DNA of 64,000 bases. Source: Ruminococcus sp. Lineage in GTDB: Bacteria > Bacillota > Clostridia > Oscillospirales > Ruminococcaceae. Every line of letters starts with the position of its first letter. The stretch's first letter is position 1. Below the pieces are notes generated by a model. It was not told the DNA's origin. It searched no databases and saw only the letters and a list, made by a program, of their open reading frames with translations. Location: NCBI RefSeq assembly GCF_024692365.1, contig NZ_JAILMR010000018.1, forward strand, positions 1 to 64,000. Reading direction: 5' to 3'. Shown here piece by piece: positions 17,401 to 25,901 of the stretch. A program made the position numbers and the translations under genes.

Positions 17401-17878
17401 GATAGAAGCTAATATCGACGCTTTGACAGGTGTCAAGAACAGGAACGCTTACCGCGTTTACGAAGAAAGACTTAATGCGCAGATAGAGATGAACCGCGCA
17501 CCCGATTTTGCCATAACGATACTCGACCTGAATGATCTCAAAAAGGTCAACGACACTCAGGGACACAAGGCGGGTGACCAGTACATCAGAGATGCTTGCA
17601 GGCTTATTTGTACCACATTCAAACGCAGTCCCGTGTTCCGTGTTGGCGGAGATGAGTTCGCAGTGCTTTCGCAGGGTGATGACTATGAGCGCATCGAGGA
17701 ACTTGTAAAGATTGTGAACGATCACAACGAGGAAGCCATACTGAACGGCGGTATCGTGGTTGCGCTGGGAATGGCGCGTTACGATCACGCTGAAAAGGTG
17801 GCACAGGTGTATGAACGTGCAGATCAGAGAATGTATGAAAACAAGAGTTATCTGAAAGAGAAGAAGCAGAGAGGTTAA
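14471..17878 (+). CDS. Solute-binding sensor diguanylate cyclase
   Basis: The 1135-residue protein starts at TTG (SD GAGGAGG) with a signal peptide. Two SBP_bac_3 solute-binding domains follow (about 35-270 and 275-505; VRVGWF and IRLGYRADYYPF starts), then a membrane segment WLIVLAVLTVMFALILI. Inside the cell come a PAS domain (SLLDNMPGICLTKD), two PAS-like repeats and a C-terminal GGDEF with intact GGDEF at 1059-1063. Extracellular amino-acid-like ligands would thus control c-di-GMP synthesis. The gene is followed after three bases by the hybrid kinase. Confidence 0.9.
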   Translation: MTLQKNYKRIVATIMLVAILANILMPIAALADKNEKKKVRVGWFDSAMCYYDKFGRRCGVDYEYHQKISAYTGWEYEYVEGSWPDLFEMLKNGEIDVLSDVSYTPEREEFMYFADLPMGSEAYYIYVAEDNTEIKQNDLSTFNGKKIGVNKGSYQEMLLNEWLEKNDITADVIPITDTEDEAMERIVRKELDGIATVFAYDYNRAAAPVTRIGGSEYYYAVSKSRPDLLAEMNAALAQIQDDDPYFNERLSKERIYYNSTNALLSSEQENWLAKHGEIRLGYRADYYPFCWTDEETGELTGALTDYLTHAENTLNSPYLKFKPIPYDSIRDALAALDAGEIDCVFPICMSSYDAEQSGIMLTDTAMDTEMNAVMRKSDSRTLSSESSIVFAVNENMINPESFIKEKFPDSEMKFYHGLQACYDAIADGEADCVLLSSFRVPPEEEKLEKSKLHSVPTGEILELSFAVKRSELELYAVMNKTVLTTKSTDVNSALAAYMLKKQKVSFMQFMKDNWLIVLAVLTVMFALILIQLIRRLRAERLASRQKQMLEKAVHIAELQQTISSLLDNMPGICLTKDASTGEYLACNQTFADYIHKKDPSEVIGLKASDVFDEEKVKNFAEDDELVLSMDEPLIFYDNMEDVFGNPVNVKVTKQKYTDANGKLCILMIYQDVSDSLRISRGKVNSKDSYEKVRSNGLIFTHIAQALARGFSAVFYVDINTEEFIEYRSDEKDGSLCEIRRGWHFFEAGHDAAEANVYHEDREEVLRAMDRKTLEATLDKNNMFMMTYRMVIDGQPRYVNMKVTRMQDDERYMILSMTDIDEQMKHRQAAQRMQEEQIAYSRVSALAGEFMCIYIVEPERGWYREYSSSAAFAAFGMPTEGQDFLSDFRENTIKVVYSEDKNRVFTALTMENVIEEVRKNDIFTLSYRLVMNDEPRYVQLKAAIVEEQNGSRLVVGVNDIDAQVRQEEEYSRRLAQARIEANIDALTGVKNRNAYRVYEERLNAQIEMNRAPDFAITILDLNDLKKVNDTQGHKAGDQYIRDACRLICTTFKRSPVFRVGGDEFAVLSQGDDYERIEELVKIVNDHNEEAILNGGIVVALGMARYDHAEKVAQVYERADQRMYENKSYLKEKKQRG

Positions 17879-17881
17879 ACT

Positions 17882-20800
17882 ATGTATTATTCTGCGATAG
17901 GCGTATTGGCTGCTCTGGTATTGTTCATTGTGAACTGGGACATCCTTTTTGGGGGAGAGCATCTGGATAAGCCCGCCTGGGAAGTTTACAGAAAATTCCT
18001 GTTCGCGGTGCTGATATATTACGTCACAGACATACTATGGGGCATACTTGAGAACAGAAAGCTTTCCGCTGCGCTGTTTGTGGATACGACTTTGTATTTC
18101 ATAGCGATGGCTGCTGGAATCTCTTTCTGGGCGGAGTACAATGTTGCTTCACTGAATGAAAAGAGCCGCTTCGGACGATTCCTTATATACATGGGCAAGG
18201 GTATAGCGGGAGTTATAACCTGCCTTACGTTTATAAACATTTTCAAACCTGTGCTGTTCACGGTGGACAGCTACAGTGTGTACAAGGGGCTTCTGCTCAG
18301 GAATATCATGCTGGTTTGTCAGATAGTTTTTCTGACGATCATAGCTGTTTTCGCATTGGTCTCGATGAAGAGGGGCGGATACAGCTACGAAGATGGAGTA
18401 CGTTTCAGAATATCGGCTTCCTTTGGAATAATCATGGCGATATTTCTGGTAATTCAGGTAAAATTCCCGTATCTGCCGCTTTACTCAATCGCATATATGC
18501 TGGGAACTTGTCTGCTGCACGAATTTGTTGTGGCAGATGAAAAAGATGACCGCAAGAGGGAACTGGCAGAAGCAGAAATGATAGCCGAGCTGAGAGACAG
18601 GTTCGTTTCGCTCCTTGATAATATGCCCGGTATGACATTTATGAAAGATGCTTCAACAGGGAAGTACCTTGCCTGTAACCGCACTTTTGCGGAGTATGCC
18701 CACAAAGATAAGACAGAGGACGTTGTTGGTCTTACTGATTCCCAGATATTCGATGCGGAAACGGCTGCTCATTTTGTTGAAGACGACAAGATAGCGCTAT
18801 CAATGAGCAAGCCCTATGTCTTTTACGAAGATGTACTCGATGCGGCGGGCAAGCCAAGACAGTTACAGACCACTAAGATAAAGTTCAAGGATTCGGTCGG
18901 AAGGCTCCGTATTGTCGGAATGTGTCAGGATGTTACCGACCTTGTGAGCATACGCCGTGAACAGGCTATGACTAAAGAAGCCTATGAGAAAGCAGTGAGT
19001 TCAGGGCTTATGTACAACCATATAGCCCAGACCCTTGCCCGTGATTATACACAGATGTTTTGTGTGAATACGGATTCGGAAGAATTCATGGAGTACCGCG
19101 GTGGAGAAAACGGCGGCACGCTTTCGGAAGTCCGCCGCGGCTGGCACTTTTTCAGTGACTGCAAGATGGAGCTGAGCGAGAGCGTATTCGATGATGACAA
19201 GGAAGCTTTCCTTACGGCGATGAACCGCAAGAACCTGATGAAGACACTTAGTAACAGGGATACGTTTTTAATGACATTTCGTAAAACGGTCGGGGACGAG
19301 CCTGTGTATTTCAGCATGAAAGTTTCACGCATGGAAAACGATGGAAAGTATATAATCGTTGGCTTTACCGATGTTGATTCGGAGATACGTGAGACAATGG
19401 CGAAGAATGAAGCGCTGACTGCTGCTCTTGATTCGGCGGAAGCCGCCAACAGGTCCAAGACGACTTTCCTTGCAGGTATGAGCCATGAGATACGTACGCC
19501 GATAAATGCGATAATCGGGCTTGAAAATCTAGCGCTGAAAAACAAGAAGCTTGACAGCGATACACAGAAATATCTTGAAAAGATAGGCACCAGCGCACAT
19601 CATCTGCTGTCGGTCATCAACAATATACTGGTGATGAGCAATATCGAATCGGGAAGAAATACGCTTAATGAGAACAGGTTCTCAATGCGAATGCTGCTGG
19701 AGCAGATAAATGGGTATATGAGGTCAGAATGCGGCAAAAAGGGACTAAAGTACGAGTTTTGTCTTACAGGCAAACTGGAGGATACCTATATCGGTGATGA
19801 CAAGAAGCTCAGGCAGATATTCTGGAATATATTGTCAAATGCAGTAAAATTCACCGCGGCACCGGGAAGTGTAACTATGTCCGTTGAAAAGTCAGTGATG
19901 CATGGGGATGCGGTAACTATCTGTATCAAGGTCAAGGACACAGGCATAGGTATGGATAAGGAGTATCTCACCAAAATATTCGATGCTTTCTCATCTCAGA
20001 CAGAACACAGGATAACAACTTTCGGCAGCAGCGGACTTGGTATGGCTATCACCAAAAGGCTCGTTGAAATGATGAACGGTACCATTAGCGTAACATCGGA
20101 AAAAGGCGTAGGTACGGAATTGTCTGTAACGCTCCCGCTTCATGTGGCTGAAAGCGATGAAAGTATAGGTTCGGGCGAGTTGGACTTGCAGGCGCTGAAT
20201 ATACTTGTGGTCGATGATAATCACATCGAAGCTGAACACGCGCAGATGGTTCTGTCTGAAATCGGCATAAAAGCGGATATCTGCACAGGCGGTGAGGAAG
20301 CACTGCATATTATGGAAGAACAGACACGCATAGGTCAGCCTTACAATATTGTGCTGACGGACTGGAATATGCCGGGCATGGACGGTGCTGAAACTTCTGC
20401 CGAGATACTCAGCAGATACGGCAAGGAGTGTACCGTTGTGGCGATGACGGCGTACAGCTGGGATGATATCCGTGAAGAAGCAAACAAAGTCGGCGTGTAC
20501 AGCTGCCTTGAAAAGCCGCTGTTTACATCTAATCTGTCAGATAATCTCGGTCGTATAGCAAGGCAGAGCGATCTTCATATATTCAAGGAAAAGGAGAGAG
20601 CAAGGCTGGAAGGTAGGCGTATACTGCTGGCTGAGGACGTTTACATCAATGCGGAGATACTGACAGATATGCTGGAAATGGAGAATATCAAGGTAGATCA
20701 TGCAACAAACGGAAAAGATGCTGTTGAACTGTTTGAGAACAGCACGGCAGGTATCTACTCGGCTATACTGATGGACGTTCGTATGCCGCAGATGGACGGT

Positions 20801-21001
20801 CTTGAAGCCGCTAAGGTCATTCGGACAATGGACAGGGAAGACGCAAAACGCATACCAATTATTGCGCTGACTGCCAACGCTTTTGACGAAGACGTTCAGC
20901 TTTCCTTACAGGCGGGAATGAACGAACATCTCAACAAGCCTGTTGAAGCAGATCATCTTATCCGCATCCTCGGAGAACTTATCTTTGAGGCGGAAAGATA
21001 G
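17882..21001 (+). CDS. Membrane hybrid histidine kinase with two receiver domains
   Basis: The 1039-residue protein has about six or seven N-terminal membrane segments, a PAS domain (LLDNMPGMTFMKD) and a second PAS-like repeat that resembles those of the upstream cyclase. HisKA carries phospho-His535 (SHEIRTPINAI). HATPase has NILSNAVKFT and DTGIGM. Two receivers follow with Asp827 (TDWNMPGMDG) and Asp965 (MDVRMPQMDG). It supplies the kinase and receiver steps of a phosphorelay with the upstream HPt and RR-EAL. Confidence 0.92.
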   Translation: MYYSAIGVLAALVLFIVNWDILFGGEHLDKPAWEVYRKFLFAVLIYYVTDILWGILENRKLSAALFVDTTLYFIAMAAGISFWAEYNVASLNEKSRFGRFLIYMGKGIAGVITCLTFINIFKPVLFTVDSYSVYKGLLLRNIMLVCQIVFLTIIAVFALVSMKRGGYSYEDGVRFRISASFGIIMAIFLVIQVKFPYLPLYSIAYMLGTCLLHEFVVADEKDDRKRELAEAEMIAELRDRFVSLLDNMPGMTFMKDASTGKYLACNRTFAEYAHKDKTEDVVGLTDSQIFDAETAAHFVEDDKIALSMSKPYVFYEDVLDAAGKPRQLQTTKIKFKDSVGRLRIVGMCQDVTDLVSIRREQAMTKEAYEKAVSSGLMYNHIAQTLARDYTQMFCVNTDSEEFMEYRGGENGGTLSEVRRGWHFFSDCKMELSESVFDDDKEAFLTAMNRKNLMKTLSNRDTFLMTFRKTVGDEPVYFSMKVSRMENDGKYIIVGFTDVDSEIRETMAKNEALTAALDSAEAANRSKTTFLAGMSHEIRTPINAIIGLENLALKNKKLDSDTQKYLEKIGTSAHHLLSVINNILVMSNIESGRNTLNENRFSMRMLLEQINGYMRSECGKKGLKYEFCLTGKLEDTYIGDDKKLRQIFWNILSNAVKFTAAPGSVTMSVEKSVMHGDAVTICIKVKDTGIGMDKEYLTKIFDAFSSQTEHRITTFGSSGLGMAITKRLVEMMNGTISVTSEKGVGTELSVTLPLHVAESDESIGSGELDLQALNILVVDDNHIEAEHAQMVLSEIGIKADICTGGEEALHIMEEQTRIGQPYNIVLTDWNMPGMDGAETSAEILSRYGKECTVVAMTAYSWDDIREEANKVGVYSCLEKPLFTSNLSDNLGRIARQSDLHIFKEKERARLEGRRILLAEDVYINAEILTDMLEMENIKVDHATNGKDAVELFENSTAGIYSAILMDVRMPQMDGLEAAKVIRTMDREDAKRIPIIALTANAFDEDVQLSLQAGMNEHLNKPVEADHLIRILGELIFEAER

Positions 21002-21026
21002 ATGGGTAAAAATGAATAAATCATAG

Positions 21027-21090
21027 AGGATAATGAATGTTCTGGTCATCACCGCTGAGTGGAGACCGTTCATTCATTATTCTTTTTTGT
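21027..21090 (+). terminator. Terminator of the signalling operon
   Basis: GATAATGAATG pairs with CATTCATTATTC, with an inner GGTC/GACC; TTTTTT follows. Confidence 0.85.
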
Positions 21091-21144
21091 GTTAATTTAA
21101 GTTGAGTGAAACGTATAATTCTTATTTTAAATATATTTTATTCG

Positions 21145-21173
21145 TTGACTTTTGAACACGTCTGTGATATAAT
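21145..21173 (+). promoter_or_regulatory. Promoter of the permease operon
   Basis: TTGACT (21145-21150) and TATAAT (21168-21173), spacer 17 bp. Confidence 0.75.
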
Positions 21174-21216
21174 ATTTTACTGTGTTAATTCGACATCACG
21201 ACAGGAGGGGAAGACT

Positions 21217-21657
21217 ATGAAGCATAAAATCATGTTGAAACGCTTTATTTTATGGCTGCCTGTCTATTCTTTCCTCATCTTTATGATTATACGAAACAGT
21301 GGTAAGACGTTTCAGAGTACTGATGTCAACGGCTGTTTCGGTCACAGGGATACAACTTTCAGATATTTTGATATCATATGCGAGGAAGATCCTTTGCTGT
21401 CAGATAATACAAGAATTACCGATAACGATATCTCAGGGGGATTACGATTCTCTGAAAATGCGGGATATTGCATCTTCGGTGGTTCTTTTGTTTTGTTTGC
21501 GGCAGGGATATTTTTTCTGCTCATTGATATGATGTTCGTCAAAGACGGCATCCCACTTAAATTCATGATAAAATACATACACGATCAGGACGGTCAGAGC
21601 GTGAATGAGCGGTGTGTATTCTATAAAAATATGAACTGCGGGATATTTGCAGTTTAG
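21217..21657 (+). CDS. Small membrane protein, unknown
   Basis: The frame opens at 21106, but that start lies upstream of the promoter; the ATG at 21217 has an AGGAGGGG ribosome-binding site. The 146-residue product has membrane segments near residues 12-28 (LPVYSFLIFMII) and 90-110 (GGSFVLFAAGIFFLLIDMM), with a polar domain of about 60 residues between them. No family is recognised. It sits 11 bases before the permease gene and may be its partner. Confidence 0.65.
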   Translation: MKHKIMLKRFILWLPVYSFLIFMIIRNSGKTFQSTDVNGCFGHRDTTFRYFDIICEEDPLLSDNTRITDNDISGGLRFSENAGYCIFGGSFVLFAAGIFFLLIDMMFVKDGIPLKFMIKYIHDQDGQSVNERCVFYKNMNCGIFAV

Positions 21658-21668
21658 GAGGTCTATTA

Positions 21669-23021
21669 ATGGTAGCAGCACAGACATTTGCCGTTATCAT
21701 CTTTGTTGGTATGTTCATCATGATCGTACTTGACAAGATCGAGCGGCAATATGTTACACTTGGCAGCGGTCTTCTCACGCTTGTAGTCGTATTCGGCTTA
21801 TGCATGAAAAAAGGCTCTGCCATAGTCAGAACACTCGCTCTGGGCGATTTCTTCAAAAAAGATTTCTGGTATCAGGTCGAGGAAAGTGAAAGCGCGGGCA
21901 TAAACTGGGCGACGATAATATTCATCGCGGGTATGATGCTGATGGTCGAGGGCATGGCTAAGGCAGGATTTTTCCGCTGGCTTTGCATGAAGATTGCATT
22001 TCTTGTAAAATGCAAGACCATACCCGTCTTTCTGACATTCACCATACTTGCAGCTGTGCTTTCGATGTTTATCGACAGCATAACAGTTATCATGTTCCTG
22101 GCGGCTGTAACGGTGGAACTTGCACATCTTCTGAAATTTAACCCCATACCTATGATACTCTCGGAGATATTCTGCGCTAACCTGGGCGGCAGCGCAACGA
22201 TGTGCGGAGATCCCCCGAACATAATCATCGGTACTTCTCTGGGATTCTCATTCTTTGATTTCCTTTTGAATACCGGTGTAGCGGCAGGCATAAGCCTTGT
22301 TGTTTCTGTAATTTTCCTTTATCTGGCATTCAGGAAGGAACTCGTCACCAAGGATGGTGAAAAGATCGATATATCCAAGCTTCCCAAGCCTTCTGAGGCT
22401 ATAACCAACAAGAAGGATTTTATCATCAGCAGTATTATTTTCGGCTGTGCGGTAGTTCTTCTCATAACCCACGGCACAACTCACCTTACGGTTGCGACTA
22501 TCGGTCTGTTCATCGGTATCATAACTCTTATCGCTAACGCCAAGCACGCATCCGAGATACTCAAAAAGGTGGATTACAAGACACTGCTGTTCTTCATCGG
22601 ACTTTTCATAGTTGTAAGCGGTCTGGAAGAGACACAGATACTTGATAAGATAGCTGAATTCATCGAAAACATAAGCGGCGGCGATGTAAGACTTATGATC
22701 GCGATCATCGTATGGGTATCTGCGATTGCAAGTGCTTTCGTAGATAATATCCCCTTTGCTGCGACCATGGTGCCTGTTATCAAGAACCTTGCGGCTGCAT
22801 CGGGAACACCTATCAGCACATTGGCTTGGGCACTGGCTATCGGTACGGATATCGGCGGAAGTGCAACACCTATAGGCGCTTCTGCAAACGTTGTGGGTAC
22901 ATCTGTTGCAGCTAAGAACGGTCACCCTATCAGCTGGGCACGTTACTGCAAAAAGCTGGCACCTGCAACAGTTATAGTTCTTACGATTTCAACGATATAT
23001 CTCTTTGTAAGATATGTCTGA
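21669..23021 (+). CDS. ArsB/NhaD-superfamily (SLC13-like) permease
   Basis: The 450-residue protein has about 11 membrane segments and two internally similar halves. The first half has NLGGSATMCGDPPNIIIG and the second has TDIGGSATPIGASANVVG, the paired hairpin signatures of the ion-transporter (ArsB/NhaD, citrate/dicarboxylate) superfamily. The substrate (Na+/H+ exchange, carboxylate or anion) cannot be assigned. RBS AGGAGG. It is followed by a cytidylate-kinase-like gene 17 bases on. Confidence 0.85.
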   Translation: MVAAQTFAVIIFVGMFIMIVLDKIERQYVTLGSGLLTLVVVFGLCMKKGSAIVRTLALGDFFKKDFWYQVEESESAGINWATIIFIAGMMLMVEGMAKAGFFRWLCMKIAFLVKCKTIPVFLTFTILAAVLSMFIDSITVIMFLAAVTVELAHLLKFNPIPMILSEIFCANLGGSATMCGDPPNIIIGTSLGFSFFDFLLNTGVAAGISLVVSVIFLYLAFRKELVTKDGEKIDISKLPKPSEAITNKKDFIISSIIFGCAVVLLITHGTTHLTVATIGLFIGIITLIANAKHASEILKKVDYKTLLFFIGLFIVVSGLEETQILDKIAEFIENISGGDVRLMIAIIVWVSAIASAFVDNIPFAATMVPVIKNLAAASGTPISTLAWALAIGTDIGGSATPIGASANVVGTSVAAKNGHPISWARYCKKLAPATVIVLTISTIYLFVRYV

Positions 23022-23038
23022 TGTGAGGAGGTAAAATT

Positions 23039-23638
23039 ATGTCTCAGATCATTATTTCGATCGGCCGTGAATTCGGAAGCGGCGGACGTGTTATTGCTCA
23101 GGCACTGGCAGAAAGGTTCGGTCTGCCCCTGTATGACAGGCATCTCATAACTGAGATAGCCGAGAAAATGGGCATGACGGTTGAACAGGTAGAAAAGTAC
23201 AATGAAGTCCCCAAGATGAAGCTTCTTTCGAGAAGAGTAAACGGATACAGCAATTCCATCGAGGACAATATCGCTGAGATGCAGTTCAACATCATTGATG
23301 AAAAGGCTGCAAGCGGCGAGTCTTTCGTGGTAGTGGGAAGATGTTCGGAGACAAAGCTGAAAAAGTACCCCGGACTGGTATCACTTTTCATACTTGGTGA
23401 TATGGATGCAAAGATCGAGCGTGTAATGAAAGTATATGAACTGAACCGCGAAGATGCGGAGAAGTTCATCGCGAAAAAGGACAAGAAGCGTAAGCGTTAC
23501 CACAACTACCATGTAATCGGTAAGTGGGGCGATTCCAGACTTTACGATCTTTCTGTAAACAGCTCAAAACTGGGTATCGATAAGACAGTCGATATGCTGG
23601 CGGATTATATCAACGCTCGTTCTGAAGCCTTGAAATAA
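23039..23638 (+). CDS. Cytidylate-kinase-like family protein
   Basis: The 199-residue product starts IIISIGREFGSGGRVIAQALAERFG, with a P-loop variant GREFGSGG, then LPLYDRHLI and VVVGRCSE, ending in a Lys/Arg-rich lid (KKDKKRKRYH). This matches the cytidylate-kinase-like family common in gut Firmicutes, distinct from Cmk itself; its substrate is uncertain. RBS GAGGAGG. Confidence 0.85.
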   Translation: MSQIIISIGREFGSGGRVIAQALAERFGLPLYDRHLITEIAEKMGMTVEQVEKYNEVPKMKLLSRRVNGYSNSIEDNIAEMQFNIIDEKAASGESFVVVGRCSETKLKKYPGLVSLFILGDMDAKIERVMKVYELNREDAEKFIAKKDKKRKRYHNYHVIGKWGDSRLYDLSVNSSKLGIDKTVDMLADYINARSEALK

Positions 23639-23661
23639 GCAGATTTTTTCGATAATGACAT

Positions 23662-23700
23662 GAGCCATACTCTCGGTAAAGGGAGTATGGCTCTGTTTTT
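23662..23700 (+). terminator. Terminator after the kinase-like gene
   Basis: GAGCCATACTC (23662-23672) pairs with GAGTATGGCTC (23683-23693), followed by TGTTTTTTCT. Confidence 0.9.
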
Positions 23701-23859
23701 TCTCTCAAAAGTTCAGGTATAACTGTGTCTAAAATATTAACTTGCAAGAATTGGAAATTCAATTATCCGGAAATTAATGGAAATTCATCGAATTTCACAT
23801 TCTGAAATGTTAGAGTGGGTATAAAAAATGGTCGTTTTTACAAAACTGCTTTTACCCAC

Positions 23860-24014
23860 TTGACAAATGCAAAAATCGGGTGTATACTTAGGCACATAAA
23901 CAGCAACGGGGCTGCAAAGTTAAACGCTTTGCAGCTCTTTTGTTTATAATAATTCTGTGCAATGGGGTACAGGGAAGCTATAAGTTTCCTGTACCCCATT
24001 TGCGTTTTGGAGGT
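23860..24014 (+). promoter_or_regulatory. Promoter and tandem-hairpin leader of amt
   Basis: TTGACA (23860-23865) and TATACT (23883-23888) are 17 bp apart. Only about 14 nt after the expected start comes an 11-bp terminator-like stem (23909-23919 with 23927-23937) with a TTTT tract. A second, 16-bp stem (23961-23976 with 23985-24000) ends eight bases before the GGAGGT ribosome-binding site. Expression therefore seems to need antitermination or read-through. The stretch 23701-23859 is AT-rich and shows nothing else. Confidence 0.7.
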
Positions 24015-24021
24015 AATAGTA

Positions 24022-25842
24022 ATGGACGTAAACGAAGTTTTACGGCAAGTAAGCGAAAGCACCGATAAGACAGTCTTCGGTGTGTGGTTCATGATAGCGG
24101 TTGCGCTGGTGTTCTTTATGCAGGCCGGGTTTGCAATGGTGGAAACAGGCTTCACAAGAGCGAAAAACGCAGGTAATATTATCATGAAGAACCTGATGGA
24201 CTTCTGTATCGGTACAGTTGCATTCATCGCTATCGGTTTCGGACTTCTGCTGGGCGAAGATGCCGCAGGCCTTATCGGTAAGCCCGGTTTTGATATTTTT
24301 ACAAGCTATGACAGCTTTGCATGGGATCAGTTCGTATTCAACCTTGTGTTCTGCGCAACAACAGCGACCATCGTTTCGGGCGCTATGGCAGAACGTACTA
24401 AGTTCCTTTCTTACTGCATCTACTCGGGTATCATCAGTGCTCTGATATACCCAATAGAAGCACACTGGATCTGGGGCGGCGGCTGGCTCGCACAGATGGG
24501 CTTCCACGATCTGTCAGGTTCATGTGCTATACACATGGTCGGCGGTGTCTGTGCTCTTATCGGCGCTAAGATCGTCGGGCCCCGGATCGGTAAGTTCACC
24601 AAGACAAAGGACGGCGAGATCAAGGTAAACGCTATCCCCGGTCACAACCTGATAATCGGTGCTCTGGGTGTGTTCATCCTCTGGTTCGGCTGGTACGGCT
24701 TCAACCCCGCAGCTGCTTCCAACGTTGGTCAGCTCGACTCCATCTTCCTGACAACAACAGTTGCTCCAGCAATCGCAACTGTAACAGTAATGATCTTCAC
24801 TTGGCTGAAGTACGGCAAGCCTGATGTTTCAATGTGTCTCAACGCTTCACTTGCAGGTCTTGTTGGTATCACCGCAGGCTGTGATGTTATGGATTGCTTC
24901 GGCGCTATCATGGTCGGCATCGTTTCCGGCTTCCTGGTATGCTTCGGCGTTTGGTTCCTGGATTACAAGCTCCACATCGATGACCCAGTTGGTGCGGTTG
25001 CAGTACATATGATGAACGGTATCTGGGGTACTATCGCAGTTGGTCTGTTCGCAACAAAGTCCGCTCCCGGATATGATATCCAGATCGAATGCGGCGGCAT
25101 CAAGGCTGAGGGTCTTTTCTACGGCGGCGGATTTGAGCAGCTTGGTCTTCAGCTTATCGGTTTTGCAAGCGTTGCAGCATGGGCAGCTGTTACAATAACA
25201 ATAACATTCCTCATCATCAAGCACACCATCGGACTGAGAGCTTCCGAACAGGAAGAGATCATCGGTCTGGATATCACAGAGCATGGTCTGGTATCCTCTT
25301 ATGCAGACTTCGCACCTTCTATGAACGATGCTTCTGTATACGGCTACACCAAGGACGATGCAAAGAGTGTTAAGAAAGTTGGCAGAGATGTTCCCCCTAT
25401 CGTTCCTGTATCTGTTGAAAAGGCAGTTGAGGTCGAGAGCTATGTTGCTCCTTCTCCCAATGGTCAGCCTAAGATGACAAAGATAGTTGTAGTATTCAAG
25501 GAACAGAGATTACAGGATTTCATCCAGGCTATGGAATCCATAGATGTAACAGGTATAACCATCACCCACGTACTGGGCTGCGGTATGCAGAACGGTCAGC
25601 GTCACTACTACAGAGGTACAAGCATAGAAATGAATCTGCTGCCTAAGGTAAAGGCTGAAATAGTTGTTTGTGCAGTACCCGTAAACACAGTTATCGATGC
25701 AGCGCGTTCTGCACTGTACACAGGTAACTACGGCGATGGTAAGCTGTTCGTATATCCGATAGAGAACGTAGTTAAGGTTCGTACAGGCGAACAGGGCTAC
25801 GATGCTCTCCAGAATTTTGACGATGAAGCTCCCGCAACCTGA
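24022..25842 (+). CDS. amtB: Ammonium transporter fused to a P-II domain
   Basis: The 606-residue protein has an Amt domain (about 10-425, 11 membrane segments) with the pore-lining His171 (CAIHMVGG) and His329 (AVHMMNG). A linker of about 55 residues leads to a complete GlnB/P-II domain from residue 485. Its T-loop contains YYRG, the position of the uridylylated Tyr of enteric GlnB, and LPKVKAEIVV follows. Normally the two are separate genes and P-II blocks Amt under nitrogen excess; here the regulator is tethered. The start was set at 24022 after GGAGGT; the frame extends upstream through the leader hairpin only. Confidence 0.93.
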   Translation: MDVNEVLRQVSESTDKTVFGVWFMIAVALVFFMQAGFAMVETGFTRAKNAGNIIMKNLMDFCIGTVAFIAIGFGLLLGEDAAGLIGKPGFDIFTSYDSFAWDQFVFNLVFCATTATIVSGAMAERTKFLSYCIYSGIISALIYPIEAHWIWGGGWLAQMGFHDLSGSCAIHMVGGVCALIGAKIVGPRIGKFTKTKDGEIKVNAIPGHNLIIGALGVFILWFGWYGFNPAAASNVGQLDSIFLTTTVAPAIATVTVMIFTWLKYGKPDVSMCLNASLAGLVGITAGCDVMDCFGAIMVGIVSGFLVCFGVWFLDYKLHIDDPVGAVAVHMMNGIWGTIAVGLFATKSAPGYDIQIECGGIKAEGLFYGGGFEQLGLQLIGFASVAAWAAVTITITFLIIKHTIGLRASEQEEIIGLDITEHGLVSSYADFAPSMNDASVYGYTKDDAKSVKKVGRDVPPIVPVSVEKAVEVESYVAPSPNGQPKMTKIVVVFKEQRLQDFIQAMESIDVTGITITHVLGCGMQNGQRHYYRGTSIEMNLLPKVKAEIVVCAVPVNTVIDAARSALYTGNYGDGKLFVYPIENVVKVRTGEQGYDALQNFDDEAPAT

Positions 25843-25853
25843 TGATAAATAAC

Positions 25854-25892
25854 AAAAATGTCGTCCCTCCTAATTGGGGCGACATTTTTGTA
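25854..25892 (+). terminator. Terminator of amt
   Basis: AAAATGTCG-TCCC pairs with GGGG-CGACATTTTT around a TCCTAATT loop; it can act on both strands. Confidence 0.85.
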
Positions 25893-25901
25893 TGTTAGTT
25901 T

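Noticed and set aside
17120..17962. 280-codon minus-strand frame
   Set aside because: Antisense shadow of the solute-binding cyclase and kinase genes; His/Tyr/Val-rich composition typical of a reversed frame.
22248..22925. 225-codon minus-strand frame
   Set aside because: Antisense shadow of the ArsB/NhaD-like permease, rich in Cys, Tyr and Arg.
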